Positions 9,504 to 18,739 of a DNA stretch of 64,000 bases are shown in pieces (the stretch's first letter is position 1; each line of letters opens with the position of its first letter). A program made the translations under genes and the position numbers. The notes under the pieces were generated by a model that ran no database searches, was not told the origin of the DNA, and was given only the letters and a program-made list of their open reading frames with translations. The stretch comes from Mesorhizobium sp. M1D.F.Ca.ET.043.01.1.1. Lineage in GTDB: Bacteria > Pseudomonadota > Alphaproteobacteria > Rhizobiales > Rhizobiaceae. The DNA lies in contig NZ_CP034444.1 in the NCBI RefSeq assembly GCF_003952385.1, positions 6,275,001 to 6,339,000 of the forward strand, read 5' to 3'.

Positions 9504-9578
9504 TGGCTCCCCGGGCCGGATTCGAACCAGCGACCAACCGGTTAACAGCCGGTTGCTCTACCACTGAGCTACCGGGGA
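9504..9578 (-). tRNA. tRNA-Asn (anticodon GTT)
   Basis: On the minus strand the acceptor TCCCCGG (9578-9572) pairs with CCGGGGA (9514-9508), followed by discriminator G and an encoded CCA (9506-9504). The anticodon arm CCGGC-TGTTAAC-CGGTT-like loop presents GTT, and the T arm GGTTCGAATCC is canonical. Length is 75 nt including CCA. Confidence 0.96.
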
Positions 9579-9796
9579 ACGGAGGCTCTGATGTGAGTGG
9601 CGCAGCCTATAGCAAACACCTTTCGGCTTTGCAAAGCAGCAATTCGTAATTTTTCTCCAGTTTTTCGTGCGGCCATTTGTGGCATCGTTTCGGCGTGCCC
9701 ACATATGAACCGCTTCACACCGGCACGGAACAAAGCGGCCGGTTGTCGCCTTTGGTAGCTATGGCCTCGGCCATTGCAGACAGGATCTGGTTTTGA

Positions 9797-10057
9797 ATGA
9801 CGGCAACTGACGACGATAACGGCCCGGCGCGCAAGATCACGGTATTCGGCCGCGAGTTCACGATGCCGCGCTCGCGGGGATTGCGGATCGCGATCGGCGT
9901 GCTGCTCACCGTCGGCGGGATTCTGGGCTTCCTGCCGATTCTGGGTTTCTGGATGGTTCCTCTGGGCCTGCTGGTGCTGTCCTACGAATTCGCGCTGGTG
10001 CGTCGCCACAGGCGGCGCTTCGTCGTCTGGTGGCAACGCCGGCGGCGGCCGGATTGA
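9797..10057 (+). CDS. Small membrane protein, PGPGW-like
   Basis: An 86-residue protein with a charged N-terminus, a central hydrophobic part of about 40 residues (two short helices around a GFLPILGFWMVPLG turn) and a very basic tail, VRRHRRRFVVWWQRRRRPD. The Pro/Gly turn between helices resembles the PGPGW small membrane protein family, but the match is by eye. It stands alone between two tRNA genes. Function is unknown. Confidence 0.65.
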   Translation: MTATDDDNGPARKITVFGREFTMPRSRGLRIAIGVLLTVGGILGFLPILGFWMVPLGLLVLSYEFALVRRHRRRFVVWWQRRRRPD

Positions 10058-10148
10058 GAGCCTGCCTGGAGGCGGCCGGCGAGCTCCGGCGGCACCGTCG
10101 GGACCGGCGGCAAGCGATTGGCAACCACTGTCTTGGATGACGTATGGA

Positions 10149-10176
10149 AAGCGCCGGGAATGACTTGCCGGCGCTT
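10149..10176. repeat. Intergenic hairpin
   Basis: A perfect 9-bp inverted repeat, AAGCGCCGG (10149-10157) and CCGGCGCTT (10168-10176), lies between the small membrane protein gene and tRNA-Cys. It could end transcription of the upstream gene, though no T-run follows. Confidence 0.45.
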
Positions 10177-10231
10177 GACGACCTTTCACGGCCAACATAA
10201 TGAGTTCGCTCGGAACGCCGGGAGCATGGAA

Positions 10232-10305
10232 GGCCTCGTGGCGGAGTGGTTACGCAGAGGACTGCAAATCCTTGCACCCCGGTTCGATTCCGGGCGAGGC
10301 CTCCA
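10232..10305 (+). tRNA. tRNA-Cys (anticodon GCA)
   Basis: Acceptor GGCCTCG (10232-10238) pairs with CGAGGCC (10295-10301). The anticodon loop in GGACTGCAAATCC presents GCA, the T arm GGTTCGATTCC is canonical, and CCA is encoded (10303-10305). Length is 74 nt including CCA. Confidence 0.96.
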
Positions 10306-10431
10306 ATGCCCGGACTCCGGCGCTGTCGCGCCGGAGTGCCAGGTTCCGGTCGAATTTGCCCGCGGACTTTGCCTGAGAATTGCGTTGGGCGCGGGTAGCG
10401 AATTGGGCGCGGAAAGCGGGTTGGTTGGAAC

Positions 10432-11105
10432 ATGAACGCTGATTTCTCCGAACGCCGCGTGAAGATGGTCGATGGCCAGATCCGCACCACCGACGTGACC
10501 AGCGCGCCGCTGATCGAAGCCATGCTGTCGGTGCCGCGCGAGGCTTTTGTCGGCGCCGGGCAGCAGGACCTGGCCTATATCGACGAGGACATCCGTGTTT
10601 CCGCCGGCGTCAACGGCGGCGGCGCCCGCTACATGATGGAACCGTCGCCGCTCGCCAAGCTTTTGCAGCTGGCCGAAATCAGCGACGGCGATTCGGTGCT
10701 CGATATCGGCTGCGGCACCGGCTATTCGGCCGCTCTGCTCTCCCGAATCGCAAAATCGGTGGTTGCGCTGGAAAGCGATCCGGCGTTGGCCGAGGCCGCG
10801 AAGTCGACGCTGTCGGCGCTGGATTGCCAGAACGTGACGGTGGTGACCGGGCCGTTGCCGCAGGGTCATGCCGCGAAGGCGCCCTATGATGTCATCTTCA
10901 TTGGCGGCAGCGTCGAGGAGGTGCCGGCGGCGCTGCTCGACCAGCTCGCCGAGGACGGGCGGCTGGTTGTGGTCGAAGGCCAGGGCAACTCCGGCGTGGC
11001 CCGGCTATTTTTCAAGGCCGGGGGGTTGTAACCGGAAGACGGGCATTTAATGCGGCAATTAAGCCACTACCGGGCTTCGAACGTGTCCATGCGTTCGAAT
11101 TTTAA
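10432..11105 (+). pseudogene. Protein-L-isoaspartate O-methyltransferase-family protein with a frameshift near its 3' end
   Basis: PCMT-family methyltransferase beside tolC, a usual rhizobial neighbourhood. The first frame gives 199 residues (10432-11031). It includes motif I, VLDIGCGTGYSAAL, and stops at a TAA right after a run of six G (11020-11025). Reading on in the frame reached by one extra G gives about 26 more residues, with blocks GRRAFNAAIKPLPG and FERVHAFEF, ending at a TAA at 11103-11105. To my knowledge that is the normal family C-terminus. So one G is missing, by mutation or sequencing error in the homopolymer. The catalytic fold is otherwise intact, so a shortened protein may still be made. 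Confidence 0.8.
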
Positions 11106-11288
11106 GCGGTTTTGCCTTGCAGCGAAGGCGTGGTCATGATCGCTTGCGCTTGAACAATCGTTGCTGATTTGCTTTCCAGGGTTTCGGGGGCAGTCAGCGG
11201 GGGAACGAGAAACAGCGCGGCGCGGGCCGATCCGAAAGGGTGGGCTGGCGTGGCGTGGTTCCCATGCAAAACGAATGAGGGATAATAC

Positions 11289-12683
11289 GTGCCGCCCCTA
11301 CGCAAGACTTTTCTAACAGCCATGCTTGTTTCGGCGACCGCGCTTTCGCCGCTGGCCGCATCCGCCGAAACGATTACCGGCGCGCTCGCCAAGGCGTATC
11401 AATACAACTCGCAGCTGAACTCCGCCCGCGCCGGCACCCGTGTCACCGACGAGGGCGTGGCTATCGCCAAGTCGGGTTACCGCCCGACGATCAAGGGATC
11501 GGCAAGCATCGACTACACAAGCAGCCACTCCAACAGCCTGGGTCAAACCTTAAACATAACCACAGGCAACTTCGGGGTTGAGATCGACCAGACGCTGTTC
11601 GACGGTTTCCAGACCAAGAACAATGTCGCTGCCGCCGAGGCCCAGGTCAGCGCCTCGCAAGAGAGTTTGCGCAACTCCGAGGAGAACATCCTGTTCAACG
11701 CGGCCAGCGCGTACATGGATGTGATCCGCGATCGCCAGATCGCGGTGCTGACCGAACAGAACCTGCAGTTCCTGACCGAGCAGGCGCGCGCCGCACGGTC
11801 TCGCTTCGAGGTCGGCGAGGGTACGCGCACGGACGTCGCGCAGGCCGACGCCTCGCGCTCCACGGCCGTGGCTCAGCTTAGCGCAGCCCGCGCGACGGCG
11901 CTTGCCAGCGCGGCTACCTACCACCAGATCGTCGGCGACGAGCCGGGCAGGCTCAAGGCGGCCGCGCCGGTAGGGAAGCTGTTGCCGGGCAGCCTCGATT
12001 CGGCCTTCACCATTGCCGCCGCCGAGCATCCGGCCATCCTTGCCACCGAGCATCTCGTCGACGCCGCGGCGTTTTCGGTGAAGTCGGCTGAAGGGGCGCT
12101 TTTGCCGCAGCTTTCCGCCAGTGCCGGAATTTCGAGCCAGTACCGCAACACCACGCCTGGCACTTTCGCGTCGTCCGCGTCGGAAGGGACGACCAATTCG
12201 GCCAATATCGGCGCCACGCTCACCGTGCCGATCTATTCGGGCGGCCGCACCTCCGCTCTGGTTCGCCAATCGAAGGAATCGCTCAGCCAGGCGCGCATCG
12301 AGGTCGACGTCAGCCGTGACCAGGTGCGCCAGGCGGTGGCCTCGGCGTGGACGCAATACACCGCCGCGCGCGAAAGCGTGGATGCCAACCGTCAGGTGAT
12401 CGCCGCCGCGCAGCTGGCGCTCAACGGCGTCATCGAGGAGCGCAATGTCGGCCAGCGGACTACGCTCGACGTGCTCAACGCGCAGAACGCCGTCATCACC
12501 GCCAAGATCAACCAGGCCAGCTCCGAGCGCGATGTCGTCGTGGCGAGCTACGCCATCCTGTCGGCCATCGGCCGCCTTTCGGCCGACCGGCTCGGCCTGG
12601 CGGTCACGAAGTACAAGCCTGAAGAGCACTACAACGCCGTCAAGGACAAATGGATCGGGCTGCGCACGCCGGACGGCCGCTGA
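11289..12683 (+). CDS. tolC: TolC-family outer membrane efflux/secretion channel
   Basis: A 464-residue outer membrane channel protein for type I secretion and drug efflux. The signal peptide (MPPLRKTFLTAMLVSATALS, cut near AASA-ET) precedes two TolC repeats rich in Ala/Gln/Ser helices. Family blocks are visible: LFDGFQTKNNVAAAEAQV in the first half and VPIYSGGRTSALVRQSKE in the second, then QRTTLDVLNAQNAVITAK. The GTG start at 11289 has GAGGGAT upstream; an ATG at 11322 would cut into the signal peptide. A terminator follows. The order PIMT-tolC-popZ-valS is recalled as common in Rhizobiales. Confidence 0.93.
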   Translation: MPPLRKTFLTAMLVSATALSPLAASAETITGALAKAYQYNSQLNSARAGTRVTDEGVAIAKSGYRPTIKGSASIDYTSSHSNSLGQTLNITTGNFGVEIDQTLFDGFQTKNNVAAAEAQVSASQESLRNSEENILFNAASAYMDVIRDRQIAVLTEQNLQFLTEQARAARSRFEVGEGTRTDVAQADASRSTAVAQLSAARATALASAATYHQIVGDEPGRLKAAAPVGKLLPGSLDSAFTIAAAEHPAILATEHLVDAAAFSVKSAEGALLPQLSASAGISSQYRNTTPGTFASSASEGTTNSANIGATLTVPIYSGGRTSALVRQSKESLSQARIEVDVSRDQVRQAVASAWTQYTAARESVDANRQVIAAAQLALNGVIEERNVGQRTTLDVLNAQNAVITAKINQASSERDVVVASYAILSAIGRLSADRLGLAVTKYKPEEHYNAVKDKWIGLRTPDGR

Positions 12684-12702
12684 TCCTTTTTTAATTCCAA
12701 AT

Positions 12703-12735
12703 GCGCCGCGTGTCCGACGGATGCGCGGCGCTTTT
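12703..12735 (+). terminator. Rho-independent terminator after tolC
   Basis: GCGCCGCG (12703-12710) pairs with CGCGGCGC (12724-12731) and is followed by TTTT. Flanking AAAT and ATTT extend the symmetry. It lies 20 bp after the tolC stop. Confidence 0.75.
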
Positions 12736-12919
12736 GCATTTGAAAGTCGACCAGTCCGGCTGCGGGCAGTGGAGGCCGCTAATCTGTTGAAATCCAACGT
12801 CTCCCCAGATTGGGGATTCTCGGATGGCGATCGGTCGGTTACGCTGTTGCCATTGATTCGAATTCCGGCCCGGCCGAAATCGAAATCTGCAATGGGTCAC
12901 AAGGGCGGCGGATGTGACG

Positions 12920-13732
12920 ATGGCGACGGCAAGCAGCGCACAGCGCGAACCCTCGATGGAAGAGATACTTGCTTCCATCCGGAGGATCATCGAGGACAGC
13001 GATACCGGCCGCAAGCAGCCGGCGGCGGACAGCGATGACCTGCGGCAGGACCTCCAGCCGGCGGCGCCGACCGCCGATGTTGACGCCTTCCGTTCCGAGC
13101 TGAATACGGAATCCGCTCCCAGGAAGCCGGTGAGTCTGGCGGAGATACAGGCCCAGCTTGCGGCGTCCGATCCGGCGCCCGCGCGCGCCGAGCCGCGCCC
13201 CGAACCCGTGAAGGCCGCGCCATCGCCCACCACCCTGGCGGAAGTCGGGGCCAGGGTCGCCGCCGAGGCCGACACGCCGGCGGTTGCGGGGGGCGCTGCA
13301 AGCGCGCCGCAAAGCGCCGATAGCATCGTTGCCGACTGGCGGCGCGAGATCGCCGCCGTCGGCGGAAGCTCCGTCAAGGCGAAGGCGCCAACCCGCGAGC
13401 CGGAGATTGCGCCCGAAGTCGAGATCGACCAGGAGGATCTTGCCCCGCCACCTGTCGAAGCCACGACGACCGGCACGGGTTCAGGGCCGTCCTCGGTCGA
13501 CGCCCCGCCGGCGCGGCCGGCGATCCTGTCCGAGCATGCGGGCCGTCAGGTCGCGGCGGCGTTCGGCGAGCTTTCGGATGCTTTCGCCAGCCGCAGCAAG
13601 AAGACCTTCGACGAGATGGCCGAGGAGATGCTGCGGCCGATGCTGCAGGACTGGCTCGACAACAACCTGCCGACGCTGGTCGAACGGCTGGTGCGCGAGG
13701 AAATCGAGCGCGTGGCCCGCGGCGCGCAATGA
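12920..13732 (+). CDS. popZ: PopZ-like polar organizing protein (DUF2497)
   Basis: About 270 residues with the PopZ layout. A short conserved N-terminal helix, SMEEILASIRRIIEDSD, is followed by a long acidic, Pro/Ala-rich disordered linker. A C-terminal helical oligomerization region (SKKTFDEMAEEMLRPMLQDW then LDNNLPTLVERLVREEIERV) completes it. PopZ forms a cell-pole matrix that holds the chromosome origin through ParB. The ATG at 12920 has GGCGGA at good spacing; an in-frame GTG at 12914 is an alternative. It lies between tolC and valS. Confidence 0.9.
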   Translation: MATASSAQREPSMEEILASIRRIIEDSDTGRKQPAADSDDLRQDLQPAAPTADVDAFRSELNTESAPRKPVSLAEIQAQLAASDPAPARAEPRPEPVKAAPSPTTLAEVGARVAAEADTPAVAGGAASAPQSADSIVADWRREIAAVGGSSVKAKAPTREPEIAPEVEIDQEDLAPPPVEATTTGTGSGPSSVDAPPARPAILSEHAGRQVAAAFGELSDAFASRSKKTFDEMAEEMLRPMLQDWLDNNLPTLVERLVREEIERVARGAQ

Positions 13733-14054
13733 TTTCGCTGAACCGTTCAAGGTGAAATCCGCCGCCACCGGACGGCGCTTTCGTTTTCCGGAACATGCGG
13801 CCCTGAAGCACGTCTCCCGAAAGTGGGAACCGGCTTCGGGACAAGGACATGCGTAAGATCAAAAATCCAAAGCGCGTAGAGCGATTCCGAAAGATCGCGC
13901 CGCGCTTTAGGATCGATTTGCGATAAGCGATGGGATTGCCGCCGACCGCGGCAGGCCTATCTGGGCGAGGTGGGCCTATCCTTCTCGCGGTTGACTCGAC
14001 CAAGAGCTTCCGATTTACAGCGGACGCTTGTTCCCGACAGTTCGGACTTCCTCC
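13733..14054. repeat. Intergenic region with degenerate palindromic repeats
   Basis: This 322-bp gap upstream of valS holds repeat-derived words. One is GAAGCACGTCTCCCGAAAGTGG then GGAACCGGCTTCGGGACAAG (13805-13850), a degenerate copy of the GCATGATC..TCCCGAAAA family. Another is AGAGCGATTCCGAAAGATCG near 13879-13898. A weak hairpin with T-rich tail (about 13760-13785) may end popZ transcription. No gene is seen. Confidence 0.55.
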
Positions 14055-16838
14055 ATGCTTGATAAAACCTACGACGCCAAGACCGTCGAGCCGAAGATCG
14101 CCAAAATCTGGGAAGAGGCCGACGCTTTCCGCGCCGGCGCCGGCGCCGAGGAAGGAGCGGAAGCCTTCACCATCGTCATCCCGCCGCCGAACGTCACCGG
14201 CTCGCTGCATATGGGCCATGCGCTCAACAACACGCTGCAGGACATACTGGTGCGCTTCGAGCGCATGCGCGGCAAGAATGTGCTGTGGCAGCCCGGCATG
14301 GATCATGCCGGCATCGCCACGCAGATGGTGGTCGAGCGCCGGCTCATGGAAAGGCAGATCCACCGCCGCGATCTTTCGCGCGAGGAGTTCATCGAAAAGG
14401 TCTGGGAGTGGAAGGCCGAATCCGGCGGCGCGATCTTCAACCAGCTGAAGCGGCTTGGCGCCTCGGCCGACTGGAGCCGGGAGCGTTTCACCATGGACGA
14501 GGGCCTGTCCAGGGCAGTGCTGGAGGTCTTCGTCACGCTCTACAAGGAGGGCCTGATCTACAAGGACAAGCGCCTTGTGAACTGGGATCCGAAGCTGTTG
14601 ACGGCCATCTCCGATCTCGAGGTCGAGCAGCACGAGGTCAATGGCAATCTCTGGCATTTCCGCTATCCGGTCGAAGGCGCGGCGTTCGACCCTGAGAACC
14701 CGAAGACATTCATCACCGTCGCCACGACGCGCCCCGAAACCATGCTCGGCGACACCGCGGTGGCCGTGCATCCGGACGACGAACGGTTTCGCGACCTGGT
14801 TGGCAAGAACGTCATCCTGCCGATCGTCGGCCGGCGGATCCCCATCGTCGCCGATGAATATTCGGACCCGGAGAAAGGCTCAGGCGCGGTCAAGATCACG
14901 CCTGCGCATGACTTCAACGACTTCGAGGTCGGCAAGCGCCACAAGCTGCCGGCGATCAACATCCTGACGGTCGAAGCCAACGTCAAGCTCAAGGACAACG
15001 AGGACTTCCTCGCCGGTCTCGAGGTGACGCCGGAGCGCCAGGCCGTCTGGGACGAGCTCGACTGGCTGGACCGCTTTACGGCGCGCAAGAAGGTCGTCGA
15101 GCTGATGGAAGCCAGCGGCTTCCTGGAAAAGGTCGAGCCGCATCGCCACACGGTGCCGCATGGCGACCGCGGCGGCGTGCCGATCGAACCGTTCCTCACC
15201 GACCAGTGGTATGTCAACGCGGCCGAGCTCGCCAAGCCGGCCATCGCCTCGGTGCGCGAGGGCCGTACCAACTTCGTGCCGAAGAACTGGGAGAAGACCT
15301 ATTTCGACTGGATGGAGAACATCCAGCCCTGGTGCATCTCGCGGCAGCTGTGGTGGGGTCACCAGATTCCGGCCTGGTATGGGCCGGACGGGCGCGTCTT
15401 CGTCGAGAAGACCGAGGAAGAGGCGCTTGCCGCGGCGATCGAATATTATCTGGCGCTGGAAGGTCCGTGGAAGGCCTGGGTCGAGGACAAGTTGGAGAAT
15501 TTCCAGCCGGGCGAGATCCTGTCGCGCGACGAGGACGTTCTCGACACCTGGTTTTCCTCGGCGTTGTGGCCGTTCTCGACGCTCGGCTGGCCCGACCGGA
15601 CGCCGGAGCTGAAGACCTACTACCAGACCGACGTGCTGGTGACCGGCTTCGACATCATCTTCTTCTGGGTGGCCCGCATGATGATGATGGGCCTGCATTT
15701 CATGGACGAGGAGCCGTTCCATACCGTCTATGTCCATGCGCTCGTGCGCGACAAGAACGGGCAGAAGATGTCGAAGTCGAAAGGCAACGTCATCGACCCA
15801 CTCGATCTGATCGACGAGTACGGCGCGGATGCGCTGCGCTTCACCTTGACCGTGATGGCGGCGCAGGGGCGCGACGTGAAGCTCGACCCGGCGCGCATCG
15901 CCGGCTACCGCAATTTCGGCACCAAGCTCTGGAACGCGACGCGCTTTGCCGAAATGAACGAGGTCGCGCGCAACGACGATTTCTGGCTGAACGACGCCAG
16001 GCTCGCGGTCAACCGCTGGATCCTGACGGAGCTGACGCGGGCGGCGCGCGCGATCACCGAGGGCATCACCAGCTATCGCTTCAACGAGGCGGCGGGCGCC
16101 GCATACCGGTTCGTGTGGAACCTCTTCTGCGACTGGTATCTGGAACTGCTGAAGCCGGTGTTCATGGGCACGGACGAGGCCGCCAAGGCGGAGAGCCGGG
16201 CCTGCGTCGCCTTCGTGCTCGACGAGATCTACAAGCTGCTCCATCCGATGATGCCGTTCATGACCGAGGAGCTGTGGGCGCAGACGGCGGGCGAAGGCAA
16301 GGAACGCGCCTCGCTGCTTTGCCACGCCGCCTGGCCGTCGCCCGACTTCGAGGACGACGACGCAGCCGCCGACATCAACTGGCTGGTTGATCTCGTTTCA
16401 GGCATCCGCTCAGTGCGTTCGGAAATGAACGTGCCGCCGGCGGCGATCGCACCCCTGGCGGTGATCGGCGCCAACGCCGTGACACGCGAGCGGCTCGAAC
16501 GCCACGACCAGGCGATCAAGCGCCTGGCGCGCGTCGGCAGCATATCGCTGGCGGAAGCGCCGCCCAAGGGCTCGGCACAGATCGTCGTCAACGAAGCCAC
16601 CGTCTGCCTGCCGCTCGGCAGCCTGATCGACCTTGCGGCCGAAGCCGCGCGGCTGCAGAAGGAACTGGCCAAGGTGACCGAGGAGATCGCCCGCCTGCAC
16701 AAGAAGCTTTCGAACGAGAAATTCGTCGCCAACGCGCCCGAAGAGGTGGTCGAGGCCGAGCGCGAAAAGCTTGCCGAATATCGCGAGGCGCAAGAGAAAC
16801 TTTCGATCGCGCTGACCAGGGTTCGCGACGCCGGCTAA
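14055..16838 (+). CDS. valS: Valyl-tRNA synthetase
   Basis: A 927-residue class Ia aminoacyl-tRNA synthetase that charges tRNA-Val with valine. The ATP site HIGH motif is HMGH (residues 52-55, in PPNVTGSLHMGHALN). KMSKS is at about 571-575 (GQKMSKSKGN). The connective-peptide editing domain lies between them, with TTRPETMLGDTAVAVHP. A C-terminal coiled coil rich in Lys/Glu ends the protein, as in bacterial ValRS. The ATG at 14055 is chosen over a TTG at 14028 because MLDKTYDAKTVEPKI is the usual start. All expected parts are present. Confidence 0.97.
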   Translation: MLDKTYDAKTVEPKIAKIWEEADAFRAGAGAEEGAEAFTIVIPPPNVTGSLHMGHALNNTLQDILVRFERMRGKNVLWQPGMDHAGIATQMVVERRLMERQIHRRDLSREEFIEKVWEWKAESGGAIFNQLKRLGASADWSRERFTMDEGLSRAVLEVFVTLYKEGLIYKDKRLVNWDPKLLTAISDLEVEQHEVNGNLWHFRYPVEGAAFDPENPKTFITVATTRPETMLGDTAVAVHPDDERFRDLVGKNVILPIVGRRIPIVADEYSDPEKGSGAVKITPAHDFNDFEVGKRHKLPAINILTVEANVKLKDNEDFLAGLEVTPERQAVWDELDWLDRFTARKKVVELMEASGFLEKVEPHRHTVPHGDRGGVPIEPFLTDQWYVNAAELAKPAIASVREGRTNFVPKNWEKTYFDWMENIQPWCISRQLWWGHQIPAWYGPDGRVFVEKTEEEALAAAIEYYLALEGPWKAWVEDKLENFQPGEILSRDEDVLDTWFSSALWPFSTLGWPDRTPELKTYYQTDVLVTGFDIIFFWVARMMMMGLHFMDEEPFHTVYVHALVRDKNGQKMSKSKGNVIDPLDLIDEYGADALRFTLTVMAAQGRDVKLDPARIAGYRNFGTKLWNATRFAEMNEVARNDDFWLNDARLAVNRWILTELTRAARAITEGITSYRFNEAAGAAYRFVWNLFCDWYLELLKPVFMGTDEAAKAESRACVAFVLDEIYKLLHPMMPFMTEELWAQTAGEGKERASLLCHAAWPSPDFEDDDAAADINWLVDLVSGIRSVRSEMNVPPAAIAPLAVIGANAVTRERLERHDQAIKRLARVGSISLAEAPPKGSAQIVVNEATVCLPLGSLIDLAAEAARLQKELAKVTEEIARLHKKLSNEKFVANAPEEVVEAEREKLAEYREAQEKLSIALTRVRDAG

Positions 16839-17198
16839 GGGCCAAGATTCGTGTGTTTCAGGAGCCGCTTAAAGCGGCTTCGTTGCCTCGAAAACAGGTA
16901 TTCCGCAGCGTTAATTTTGACGTAAACGGAAAGTTTCGGCCCCATTGTTGCCATAATGTAACAATCGGCCCAATTCCCCTCAAAATCGCCCGTTTTGGCG
17001 TTGTTTTGGGCGGATTTTGCGATTTTTTCCCGACACTCGATCCCAGTTGAGCCAGTTTTTGAGCTCAATTTGGGGTCGGCGACAATGGCGAAAATACGAG
17101 CTGTCAACGTATACATGTACAGCTCGCGAATTCGTTGTTGCGCCGTTAACCCGAATTGGTTCTAGCTTGACCCACTCGTGTTTCGGGGAGGGATTTCC
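16839..17198. promoter_or_regulatory. Long intergenic leader upstream of the FadL-like gene, with inverted repeats
   Basis: This 360-bp gap begins with a hairpin, AGCCGCT-TAA-AGCGGCT (16863-16879), that could close valS. An AT-richer promoter region follows. GAGCTGT (17098-17104) and ACAGCTC (17119-17125) flank GTATAC and TGTACA palindromes, a plausible operator about 75-100 bp before the start. No ORF with support was seen. Confidence 0.45.
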
Positions 17199-18449
17199 AT
17201 GAACATTTTGCGTCTGAAAGCACTGCTGGGGGCAGGGTGCTTTTCGATTGCTTTGATCGGCGCGGCAATGCACCCGGCGCATGCCGGCGGTATCGAGCGC
17301 GGCGGTTATGATATCGACCTTCTGTTCGATCCGGCGCCTTTCGCGACGGAAGCGGAAGCGACCTATGTGATGCCGAACCGTAAGCTCAAGAACGGAGTGG
17401 ACACCAACCCGCTCGATGGCAACATCACTGCTCTCGGCAGCTCGACGAATGAAAGCGCGGACTATTGGGTGCCGCACATCGGCGCGAAGGCCCAGATCGT
17501 CCAGGGCGTCGACTGCATGGTCGACTATTCGCAGCCTTGGGGGGCGCATACGACACCCGGTCTCTGGGCCGGCGCCCAGTCCAATATGGAAACCGATATC
17601 AAAAGCGACAGCTACGGGGCGACCTGCTCCTACAAGATGGACGCCGGCAAAGGCCAGCTTCGCTTCATCGGCGGTGTCTTCTACCAGAAGGTCTACGGCT
17701 TCAAGGAGGATTTGGTGTCGCCGCTGGTGCCCAACTTCGCGGGTACTGGCCGGGTCGATTTGACGAGCAGCGGCTGGGGCTGGCGTGCCGGCATCGCCTA
17801 TGAAATCCCCGACATCGCGCTGCGCGCTAGCCTCGTCTACAACTCGAAGGTCAAGCTCGACAATATCGAGGGCACGCTGGACTTGACGAACGTCGGCGTG
17901 GGCGTGATCCCGATCTACGGCTCGACCCAGTACATGCCGGATGTTGTGGAACTGAAACTTCAGTCCGGCATCGCACCTGGCTGGCTTGCCTTCGGTTCGA
18001 TCAAGTGGGTTAATTGGAGCACGTTGCAAAGCGTCCCGATCTGCCCGGTGGGTGTTCCTTCGTCGCTCTGCTTCACCGGCAACGCCGCGTCTGGTTCGCA
18101 ACAGGTTACATCGCTGGATTTGATGTATCGTGACGGCTGGACGGTTTCTGGAGGCATCGGCCACAAGTTCAACGATCAATGGAGCGCTGCCGGCCAGCTC
18201 AGTTGGGACCGTGGCACGTCCCATGGCTATGGCTCGCAGACCGATACCTGGACCTTTGGTGGCGGCGTTGCCTACACTCCGCGGCCAAACATCGAAGTTC
18301 GCCTCGCCGGCGCGATCGGCGTCATGACCAGCGGTCATTCGGGGATAGTGAATGGCGAGAACGGCTACCAGGCCGGCACGGAGGTCAGCTACGACTTCGG
18401 CAACGATCTGGTCACCGCGCTTTCCGGCGGCGTGAAGATCAAGTTCTAA
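17199..18449 (+). CDS. FadL/OmpP1-family outer membrane transport protein
   Basis: A 416-residue outer membrane beta-barrel of the FadL family, which imports hydrophobic compounds such as long-chain fatty acids or aromatics. The signal peptide (MNILRLKALLGAGCFSIALI... cut after HAGG or AHA) is followed by a region resembling the FadL N-terminal hatch (NRKLKNGVDTNPLDGN). Repeated amphipathic strands follow, and the terminus ALSGGVKIKF ends in Phe as barrels do. The ATG at 17199 has GGGGAGGGA ahead. It has its own long leader and a strong terminator, so it is monocistronic. Substrate is unknown. Confidence 0.88.
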   Translation: MNILRLKALLGAGCFSIALIGAAMHPAHAGGIERGGYDIDLLFDPAPFATEAEATYVMPNRKLKNGVDTNPLDGNITALGSSTNESADYWVPHIGAKAQIVQGVDCMVDYSQPWGAHTTPGLWAGAQSNMETDIKSDSYGATCSYKMDAGKGQLRFIGGVFYQKVYGFKEDLVSPLVPNFAGTGRVDLTSSGWGWRAGIAYEIPDIALRASLVYNSKVKLDNIEGTLDLTNVGVGVIPIYGSTQYMPDVVELKLQSGIAPGWLAFGSIKWVNWSTLQSVPICPVGVPSSLCFTGNAASGSQQVTSLDLMYRDGWTVSGGIGHKFNDQWSAAGQLSWDRGTSHGYGSQTDTWTFGGGVAYTPRPNIEVRLAGAIGVMTSGHSGIVNGENGYQAGTEVSYDFGNDLVTALSGGVKIKF

Positions 18450-18471
18450 GGGACTGAAAATTCAGGAAAAC

Positions 18472-18496
18472 GGCCGGGCATCGCCCGGCCTTTTTT
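18472..18496 (+). terminator. Rho-independent terminator after the FadL-like gene
   Basis: Perfect 8-bp stem GGCCGGGC / GCCCGGCC with a 3-nt loop, followed by TTTTTT. Confidence 0.9.
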
Positions 18497-18739
18497 GTTG
18501 GGCAATCGGCTGTCCGGCCTGACCGACCGACGCGCTGTTGCAGGTTGGTGCCACAGCCGGCGCCCCTCACGATTGTGACGTTTCAGCAACAGTTTATGAA
18601 CAACCCCTGCGCTAGAAGTCTTGCCGAGGGAACTGCCCATTTCCCGCCATAAACCCGGAGCAACTCGAATAGGTCTCGGGATGCGTGCCAGGTTGGCCCG
18701 GCGATGGGGCGGGCCGCGGGGTGTGCGGCAAGGACGAGT

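Noticed and set aside
9504..10305. tRNA-linked integration sites
   Set aside because: Neither tRNA-Asn nor tRNA-Cys is flanked by a duplicated 3' end or an integrase gene.
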